Positions 46,546-56,500 of a stretch of 64,000 nucleotides of DNA are shown piece after piece (position 1 is the first letter of the stretch; each line of letters opens with the position of its first letter). The position numbers were made by a program, and so were the translations under genes. The notes beneath the pieces are model-generated. The model saw only the letters and a program-made list of their open reading frames with translations, ran no database searches and was not told the DNA's origin. The DNA comes from a virus: positions 19,537-83,536 of IMG/VR virus record IMGVR_UViG_3300046168_000082; one strand, given 5' to 3'.

Positions 46546-47527
46546 AGATAATAAGTTTTTTGAAAATTTATTTTTAGAAATTAAAGATGGATTTTCTGAA
46601 TTTGATTTTCAAGATCAAGTTCTGTATATTAAACACTCTGATTTAAATCAGTTAAAAGTTATCAATGATAATTATGAATTCTTTTTGGGTAGAGCTAAAA
46701 AAATGGGAATCCCAACTGAAGAGCAGGTTTTGCAGGATCTTGAAGAAGGTGATTTATGGACTAAGAAAGATGAAAGTTTATATCAAAGCTTAGAGATCGA
46801 AATTAGCAACATCAAAAAAACTTTATCAAACCTTTTTGTAGAAAAAGAAAAAAACAATCTTAAACAAAGGCTTGATGAAGCTGAAAAAGAATATTTAGAA
46901 AAAAAGAATATTAGAAGCGCGTTAATGCTAAATTCTGCCGAGCAGTATGCAGAGCGCAAGAGTAATGAAAAATTTGTTTTTCATTCTTTGTACAAAGATA
47001 AAGAATGTTCTAATTTATTCTATAATAATGATGAGTTTGATGAAATAGATAATAAAGAGTTAAGCGAGTTGTATGTGATATACAATGATTGTGTTGAAAA
47101 ATTTTCAAATAAAAATTTAAAACAATTATCTATAAGTCAAATGTTTACAAGTTTATTAAATATATACTCCAAAGACTTATCTAACTTTTTTAAAAAACAC
47201 CCATTAGATCTAACTTTCTATCAAATTAATTTATTGAACTATGGAAAGCTATTCTTATCAATTTTTCAAAACCATGAAATTCCTGAATCAATATCTAAAG
47301 ACCCTGATAAAATTTTAGAGCATATAGACAAAAGCAAAAAAATAAAAAAAGAAAATTTAAAAGAAAAAAGTTCAAAATCGGACGGATTCTCTTACGCAGG
47401 AGCCACACAAAAAGAATTGGAAAAAATGGGAGGAAGAAAAAAGAAAGGAGTTGATATTCATTCAATAGCAGATGAAAAAGGGGGCGAGCTATCAATGGAT
47501 GATTTTATGAAAATCCATAAAAAATAG
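46538..47527 (+). CDS. Tail assembly chaperone candidate, second frame (329 aa)
   Basis: Starts 8 nt before the end of the preceding gene. Helical and highly charged (FLEIKDGFSEFDFQDQVLYI; RLDEAEKEYLEKKNIRSAL) and ends with FSYAGATQKELEKMGG and GGELSMDDFMKIHKK. Position between tube and tape measure genes supports a role in tail assembly. No homologue recognised. Confidence 0.5.
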   Translation: MNEDNKFFENLFLEIKDGFSEFDFQDQVLYIKHSDLNQLKVINDNYEFFLGRAKKMGIPTEEQVLQDLEEGDLWTKKDESLYQSLEIEISNIKKTLSNLFVEKEKNNLKQRLDEAEKEYLEKKNIRSALMLNSAEQYAERKSNEKFVFHSLYKDKECSNLFYNNDEFDEIDNKELSELYVIYNDCVEKFSNKNLKQLSISQMFTSLLNIYSKDLSNFFKKHPLDLTFYQINLLNYGKLFLSIFQNHEIPESISKDPDKILEHIDKSKKIKKENLKEKSSKSDGFSYAGATQKELEKMGGRKKKGVDIHSIADEKGGELSMDDFMKIHKK

Positions 47528-47536
47528 TGTAATACT
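47527..47536 (+). promoter_or_regulatory. Putative late promoter (GTGTA motif)
   Basis: GTGTAATACT, 31 bp before ATG 47558 of the tape measure gene, which also has AAGGA. Confidence 0.4.
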
Positions 47537-47557
47537 TAACAGGTTTAAGGATAATTC

Positions 47558-50500
47558 ATGAGTGTAGTAAATATACCAACTAGTGCGACTGGCTATCATC
47601 AAAGTATTGTTAGTCAAGCAACTACTGCCCAGAAAGCAGTAAATAGAATGCAGATGTCGCCAAGATTGAATCCTCAAGGAATTGTACAGCCATTAGGAAA
47701 AATTACAAATTCAGCGAGTGAATTCCAAAAATCAATGGATGCATCCGCAGCTCGTGTTTTTGCTTTCGGGGCTGCAGTTGGAGTGATTAATGGAATATCC
47801 GATGCGTTTAGAGGAATAATTCAAGCAACAGCTGAAGTCGAAAAGTCGTTAAAAGATATTCAAGTTGTTATGGAAGCAACGGATAGTGCTATGAAAAAAT
47901 TTGGAGATGGATTGTTTGACGTAGCAAGAAACACAGCTACTAGTTTTCAATTAGTAGCAGAATCTGCAACAGAATTAGCTCGTCAAGGTTTGAGTTCAGA
48001 AGAAACTCTTGCTAGAGTAAATTCCGCTTTAGTACTGAATAGACTATCAGGATTAGGGGCCGTAAAATCTACAGAGACTTTAACAGCAGCTATAAACTCA
48101 TTTAATAAAGAAGGGATTACTCATGAACAAATTGTGAATCGAATGGCTAATGTCGATGCTGCTTTTGCTGTATCCTCCGCTGATTTAGCTGAAGCGATAT
48201 CAAGAGCTGGAGCTGTTGCGCAAGAATCAGGGGTTCAGTTTAACGAACTAGCTGCGATTGTAACCGCTGTCCAGCAAAGAACCGCCAGGGGTGGTTCTGT
48301 CATAGGTAATGGATTTAAAAGTATATTTACGAGAATAAAAAGAAGTAGAGTTAGAGATGCTCTAGAAGAGATCGGAGTAAGCACCACAAATTTAGATGGT
48401 AGTTTTAGATCTTCAATTGATGTATTGAAAGATTACGCTGGAGTTTATGAAACTTTATCAGATTCTCAAAAGTCATACACTTCAGAACAAATTGCTGGAG
48501 TATTTCAAATACAGAATTTGCAAGCGTTAATATCTGATTTGAATGATGAGTACTCTGTGTATAATAGAGCTTTAGGTGTCGCTAATAATACAACTAATGA
48601 AGCCACGAAAAGAAACGAAGAACTAAATAAAACTTTATCAGCTGTTTTTACGCAAACTTCGTTAACCGCAAAAGAATTAGCGGCTTCAATTGGAGAAATA
48701 GGTTTTTCGGACAACTTTAAAGAAATTTTAACATTTTTAAATAATTTAGCGGGAAAGTTAAATGAAATGCTTTCGGAAAATAAAGGGAGTGAATTAGCTA
48801 AAGGCTTAGTTCGCGGAATAGGAGCTTTTCTGACGGGTCCTGGTTTAGTTATTCTTGGCGCGGCTTTTATTAAAATTTTTGCAATGGTAACTAAATTTGC
48901 AAAAGAAGCTTTTTCTGATTTGTTAGGGGTTAATAAAGAAACTAAAAGACAACAAAGTTTGCAAGTTGCTATTAGTCAAATATTATCAACAAACGCTGGC
49001 TTGTATCAAAAAATATTTGCAGCGGGAACCAGTACTGCGAAGCAAGAACAAATGATATTAAACATCATAAAGCAAGAAACCGCAGAAAGACTGAAGCAAG
49101 AAGCGGTGATCAAAAGAATAGCCGCTTCAAGTAGCTTGGTTGGTATCGGAGCATCTGATAAAGGTTTTGTGCCTATGGGGAAAAGAGGGGCTAAGAAAAC
49201 AGGTAGAAAAACTTTAAATGCAGCGAACGGTTTTCTTCCATCGTTTAATCAAGAAAAACGAGATATTAATAAAGGGGTTGGCGGAGCAAAGACAAGCGAT
49301 AAACCAGTTTTATTAAAAAATCATAAGATGGGAAGGGGGCGCACAGAAAATGTAATCGCTCACACTGGCGAGTGGGTGATTAATAATTTTGGTGGTAGTG
49401 GAGGAACTGCAATATTTAACAGGGATATGGCAAAGCAGTATGGATTACCTAAAGAAGCAAAAAAAATTACCGCATCTGGAGGGCTTATTCCAAATTTTAG
49501 CAAGAAAAGAAAAGATACACTTACTAGACCTTCTCTTGAATTAGGTTGGTCTCCAGGCGGAAGATCCCAAATATCGCAAAAAAGTGATCCTTTTGATAAA
49601 TTCACAGCGACAGTTAGCAGGATAGAACAAGATAAAACAGCAGATGAAACAAAAGGTATCGTAAAAAAAGAATCAGGAAGATTCTTGCAACCTTATTGGG
49701 TTAATAAGAACAATAATAAGCAAGTATCATCAGAGTGGAGTGGTTCAAATTGGGGAGGATCTAGCTACAAAGAGATAAGTAAGTTGCCCGAAGAAGAAAG
49801 GCAAAATTTTGTTAAAAAATATAAAATACATTCAGAAAATTTTAAACAATTCAAAGCTAAAGGTTATGGACAATTAATGAAAACGTTTCCATACAATAAT
49901 TCAAAAAAATATATTAAAGATATTGTAGATAGCGGGGGTTATTCTGGAAAGTCTCAACCTCAAGAATTAAAACAAAAATTTGCGGCTTTAAACATGAATT
50001 TATCAGGAGCTGCTGGGGAAATTAGTGGAGCAAAATATTTAAAAAAAATAGGGTATTCAGATATAAAATTTATTGCTGCTGGAAAATCTTTTGATTACAC
50101 AGCGAGAAATAAGAAAGGGGATAAAGTTCTCTTCGAAAACAAAATGAAAGAAATGCAGAATATATCTGCATATCTTAAGAAAGGAGCCACAGAGTATTTA
50201 GGTACTATTGCTGCTCCAGGCATTAAAGATAATAAACCTCAAAATATAAATTTAGATTTAGTCAAATCTTCTGGGAGTCTATTATTTCCATCAGGGATTA
50301 ATGCTGTTACTGCAAAAGATTCAAAAGAAACAAATTCAAAAATTACTCATAAAAATTTAGTGAAAGATTCTAAATTGAGAGAGCGGCTAGATAAAGAATT
50401 AGAATTAATATGGAAAAACCCTGACATTAAAGATTCAGTTAAAAGCGAAGAAACTATAAGAAATTTTTTATTTCATAACGCAGAGTCAAAAATACCAAGA

Positions 50501-53500
50501 TATTCATCAGGATTCGTTCCAAACTTCGGCCCTAGGTGGGGTAGATTTAAGAAGTATAACAAAGATAAGTCTCTTAAGGATTTACGAAAAAAACAAGCTG
50601 ATAACAAACAGATGGAAGAAGCTTTCTATGTTAGATCTGCAGACGCTGCTCAAAGATTTCAAAGATTTAATAATAAATTTGGAGTAGAAAAAATTGACGA
50701 TTTATTTAACGTACTTCCTTTTTCAGAAGGATATGTGCCGAATTTTATGATAAAAAAACCTGGCTTTGGTAGGAGCGGTTCAGTTTATTCCATGAATAGA
50801 GGAAAGGAGAAAGTTTTAAACGTATCTCATATTAGAGCTGAAGAAGGTGAATTTGGTTCAAGTATATATAAAAATTTGATGAAAGAAATTGAAAGTGCCG
50901 CTAAATCTGGACAACCATACACAAAGATAGACGCTGGCTCTGTAATTGGACCGAGGATACCAAGAGCTTTGTTAGCTGCAAAAAAAATGTTAGACAAAAA
51001 AAGGCTTTCCTCGAATATTCCAAAAATGACACTCGAAGGAGTTTTTATTCCTAGACAGCTAAGAAAGAGAGTAGAAGGGTTTAGGCAAGATAATTACTAT
51101 AGAGAATCTGGTAAATTTCGAACAAAAGATCCAGCAGAATACTTACCTGGAGAAGAAGGTAAATTAATTAAATCTCTTCGAGCATTTGGTTTAGGTCGTA
51201 ACGCTCATAAGCGCAAAGCGTTTGTAAGGTTAGAAGATTTACCAATTGGTAAGAATTTTTCAAAGGGATATATTCCTAATTTCAGGAATGTTACCTTGTA
51301 TAGAGGGCAAAAGCAAAAAGAGTTAGATTTACCAAATATTGGTAAAAATATGCCAAGTTTTGATGCAGCTAAAACCCCACAGGAAGTAATTGGTGTTATT
51401 CAAAAATTTGTAAAGTCTCATTCAACAGGCCCATTATCTGGATACAGAAACATGGGAGAAGTTGACGGAAAAATGCCTTCAGGAGCAACATCATTTTCGA
51501 CAAGTAGAAAAGTTGCCGAAAATTTTTCTAACTCTATTAATATAGGACAACCTGTTTTACCTGGCAAAATTTTTGAAAAAATAGTTCCTGAAAAAAACAT
51601 TTTTAGCAAAAAAAAGTTGTTGAAAATTTTTAATAAAGGAGCTAATCCAGAAAAAAACTTTTATCCAAAAGTTGATCAATTTAAGACTGCAATAAAATCT
51701 GGAGCGGTAGAAAAATGGGCTAAGAAAAATGGAGGAGTGTTCCTGAATGTAGCTGGAGAATATAACGATAAAAGACATTTAAGTTTAGCTAAAATGGACG
51801 CAGGAAGAATGCGTAGTAAATATGGAAAAGATATGGGCTCAATTGTACCTGAAATCGATGTGGGTAGGACTTTGAGTGGGAAAAGAGATATTTTCAGAAA
51901 AGAAAAAGAAGTTATGCATATTATGTCTAGAGGATACGTTCCTAATTTTTCGTTTAGAGGTGGTGCTCTTAAGAGAATTGCGACTAAAATGCATAAACCA
52001 GCAATAGAAGACCCAAAGGGGAAAATATTATACCAGGGAAAAAAGTATAGAGAAGCTAAATTTAACACTCCTGATTGGGATAACCCTAATGTAAAATGGA
52101 TTAGCCCTGTAGCGCAAAGAATACAAGGTGGCAAACAAGAAGTTGAGGAATTTGCTAAATATTTATCGACTAGAAAAGATATTCCAGCTTATGTAGCTTC
52201 AAATTTCAAAAAGGGTTTAGAGAAAGAAAAAGCTGCTTTAGAAGAACAAAAAAAACGACATTACGAGCTTGGTAAGAAAATCAAAATGGGCAATGCAGGT
52301 TATTACGAAAGAAAAAATCATTTTACAACTCCTTTGCCTGAAGATAATCCGTTTAGAGTAGAATTAAAATATCTTAAAAAAGATAAAATTAATGATCTTG
52401 TTCAGGGTTTCAGGAATAATTACTCAAAAGGATTTATTCCAAATTTTGCAGCTGGAGTCAAAACATCAAGAGGGTTTTTCTCTACCCAGCGAATAAATCG
52501 ACTTAAAGGTGGGCAGGCAGCCAAAGATCAAGATGGCAATAAAGTTTACATGAATATGTTTTCACCTGAAGATCGGAAGAAGATCAAAGGATTTCAAGCA
52601 ACTTTCTCAAAAGAAAACATGGCTGCTACAAGACAAGTTTCTAGAGATAAAAAAAATGAAATGCAAACCATTGACGCTTCCAGGCAGGCAACCATGCTTG
52701 TAGCTACAAATAATTTAAGAAAGAGGGTTGATACAAAAATAAAACAAGGGAAACAAGATATAAGATTAAAGTACAGGGTAGAAGGATTGAAGCCTTCGAG
52801 ATTAAAAAACTCAGAAGAAAAAATTAGAGGCAGAGTAGAGAACCTTATGCTTAAAGAATCTTCTTTTTTAGCTCAAGAAATGGCAGGAGCTGGCAACTTT
52901 GGAGCTAACACCCCTCCTGTTACAAGAATAGCAAATGCTGGTAGTGTAGGTTCTGCTGCAGGATCCATCTTTGAGACAGCTTTAAAGGCAGTTGGGAAAA
53001 ATAAATTATTTACAAAAAATAATGCTAGTTTTGACATAGCTGGATTTCCAGATGAAAAATTGCAAAAATTATTTGGTTACTACACTCCTTTTGCTGATGC
53101 TAAAATTGGATTAAGCCCCGATACCAAAAGAGACTTTAATCAAAAATTGCTAAAACTGCCAAGTAGTCAGGCTGAAATAGGTAAGCAAGATGCAGTTAAA
53201 CAACAAGCAGTATCTAGATCTTCTCGAAAGAATTTTGGGCCTCTAAGAAAATCTGAAGGTTTTATACCAAATTTTGCTATTAAAAAATGGGAAGCTCAAG
53301 ATTTTATAAATAAAGGTTTAGCGAAAAATCTAAGAGACGCTAGTAAGAGGTTTACATCCAGAGATCATGAAATAATGTTTGGAGGTAAAAGATTTAATTC
53401 TAGCAGCCCAGGTATAAGCGTGAAGAAATTTGGACAAGAAAAATCTTTTGATGCAGATTATCAGAAAATGAAAGGAGTTAGATCTCAAGATAATTTTATA

Positions 53501-56500
53501 TTTGGTCCTACTGTTAACAATAGAGAAGAAAGAAATTTCCAAATGTTATTAGCTCAAACACAAAGAATGAATTTGGAGGCAAAACAACAAAGAATAGCTA
53601 GAGAGCTTTCTAAAAAACAGCAAGGAATTAAATCAAGAGATTATAAGCCTACTACCATAGATAAAATCTTTAAAACGAAATCAGTAAGATTTGATCAGAT
53701 TAATTCCATGGGCAATTTAACAAAAAAACAATTTAAGCTTTATGGTGGCGCAAATAAAGATTTGACTACAGCTTTTCATAAAAAACAAAATCAACTAATG
53801 CAGTTATTAACGAATCCCCCTGAAGATTTAGATACAGGCTTTAGGAATGGGAAAGGTTATTACAGTCCGCAGGTAGAACAGTTAGAAAAAGAATTAAAAG
53901 ATATCAAAGATCAGAGAAAAAATTTACAAGCAAAATATAAAAATATTTCAGATAAATCAATACTAAATAAGTTTCGAAAAAAATTTGGCGGAGAAAGAAT
54001 TTTTGTATCCCCGAGGATGAGAAGGATGTTAAGCAGAGCAGCTAAAGGTTTCATACCTAAACCAAGAAAACTTGAAGGTAAAGAGTATTCTCAGTTTAGC
54101 ACTTCTTTAGCTAGGTATAATTCTAGAGTGTTGAAGGGTAGTGGAAAAAATAATCAGGGCGACATGCAGTCAAAAATGTTAGAGTCTTTAGATTCTAGAA
54201 AAATGTTTAAAATATCAAGAAGAAAAAGAGAAGAAACTTTAGGTAATATTAAACAATATCTTAATTCGGATATATTTAAAATGTTGCCACAAGAAATTAA
54301 AAATAAAGTAAATAATTATTATAAGAAACAAACTAAAACTTCAGGAGATAATGAGTATTTAAGGCATTCAAAAAATCCAAGTTTTACGGGAAGAATCAAT
54401 AATTACGCGGGCGGATTTGTGTCTAATTTTTCTCAACCATTACAGCAGGCAATAGCAAGAGAAGGAGTTGCCTTAAAAGAAAGAGGATTACCAAAATCTT
54501 CAATTAAAGTTGAACAATCAAATAAGTTAAAAAACAATAAAAATCCAATGGGGTTAGCTGTGACCAATAAATTTGACGAACCAGGAGGTCTTTTTCAAGG
54601 AATAAACCGAGCTAATCAAATGGGGATAGATCCAAAGACTCATGGCATGTCCGAAGGGTACGTTCCAAATTTCAGGATGATACAAAAACTGATCCCAGGT
54701 AAATATTTAAAAGACTTAAATCGTAGAATGCATGCTGGAAAGTTTTTGAAAAAAAGAGGGGAGCGGGGGAACCCACAAAGTGGCAGTGGGTTTGGTCAAA
54801 ATCTAGCAATGGGAGGAATGTTTGCAGCTCCTATGGCTAATGAAATGATGTTCGGGGGGCAAGAAAAACCCTTAGGAGTAGGCGCGTCTGCAGCCAGTGG
54901 CGCCATGACAGGAGCAGGCTTTGGAGCTATGTTTGGCGTTCCAGGAATGATTGCAGGGGCTGGCTTAGGAGCTGCCCATGGAGCAATAAGCTCTTACTCA
55001 AAAAAGGATGGAGTGGAGGCTAGCTCAAGAATGATGGAAGGGTTGAAGAAGTCAAAAGAAAAACTTGATAAAATTATGAATGACGGTTCAGCTATGGAAA
55101 GTTTTGGAGCTGGACTAATAGAGTTAAATCAAGCTATGGAATCAGGCGACCCTAAAGAAATAGTGGCTGCAAATAAAAAAATGAGAGAGTCTTTGATGAA
55201 TATAGCTGATCCAAAACTAAGAGATAAGCTTCACGAAATTAGAAGTTCTAGCGTATCAGCTTCAGAGAAATTAAAAATGATGGGGGAAGCTATTAATGAC
55301 GTAAAAGGCAGAGCTGAAGAATTTCAAGGGTTAATGAATGCGGGAGGAAAGTTTCAAGAACATACCCAGAAAAATGCAAAATTAGGTGAGGGGGCAATGG
55401 GTGCGATTGCTGATACGTTTTCAGCGACTGCTGAAGGATTGATGAATTGGGAATGGCAAGGAGGTAATTACGCTAAAAAAAGAAGAGATAGGATGTCAGG
55501 AACATTTACTCAAACTGAAGAAGGAGAAGCTGCAGCAAAAGATACTGCCATGAGTTTTTTAAACCCGATTATGAAAAATAATGCTATAGAAGCTAGGAAT
55601 CTTGCAAATGAAAGAATTGCTTCTGGAGCAGCTTCAAGAAGCATAGCTTCTGATAAAAAATTGATTCAAGATTTAATCAATAGCAATAAAAGATACATTG
55701 AAATAACGAAAGAGCGAGATGAAATATCACGAGCTCAAAAAAGTGGAGAAATTGGTGAGAAAGAAGCGTTTCAAGGAATCCAAAATCTAAATTCAGAAAG
55801 AATTGATTTGGATAAAAATTATGCAAGAAAAAGAAGAGATGTTGAAGGCTTTAATGATTCTAGTATAGCAAGCTCCTTGATGGAAATTTATAAAAGTGGA
55901 GAATTTAATTTAAGCCAAGAAACTTTAAAAAAGTTTGAAGATATAGCAGATGGATTAGATGATGTAAGTGGTGAAATTTCCAATTTAAAAGGTTTATCTA
56001 CAACAGAGATTGAAGTTAAAAGAAGAGAGGGTTTAGTGACAGACGCCAGTGCGGGTGTGGTTGATAGGGTAGCTTTGCAAGATTTTAATCAACAGGAAGC
56101 GGGGTTATTTAGATCGGGTCAATTTGAAGAAACAGAAGTAATTCAACAGTTAAAATCTAGTGGGCAAAATGCGGTAGCGGTGGAATTAATGAAGCAGCTT
56201 GAAAATGAAACTGGTGTACTTGCTCGAGCTTTCGCGAAACACTACGAAGATGCTAATAAAAAAATCGCTACCAGTTTTTCGGATTTGTCAAGTTCGATGG
56301 ATGCAGCTAATACAACGTTATCAACCAGAGAAAGATTAGATCAAAAAACGCTTAGCATGTATCAAAAAATAATTTCCGCTCAGGATAGGATGAATTCTGT
56401 CATGGGGAACTACGCAAATGCTGTAAGTAAAGCTTCTGGGAATTTAGAAAACATGAATGATTTTTTGATGTCTGGAATTGATTATTTGGTAAGTACTGGA

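Noticed and set aside
44037-47527. Contractile tail sheath gene
   Set aside because: Only one abundant-type tail gene lies before the chaperones, and none of the large proteins has sheath-like length and order; a sheath outside the window cannot be excluded.
51418-53542. Several minus-strand open frames opposite the tape measure gene
   Set aside because: They are antisense shadows of a long, clearly coding + strand gene, without promoters or ribosome binding sites.
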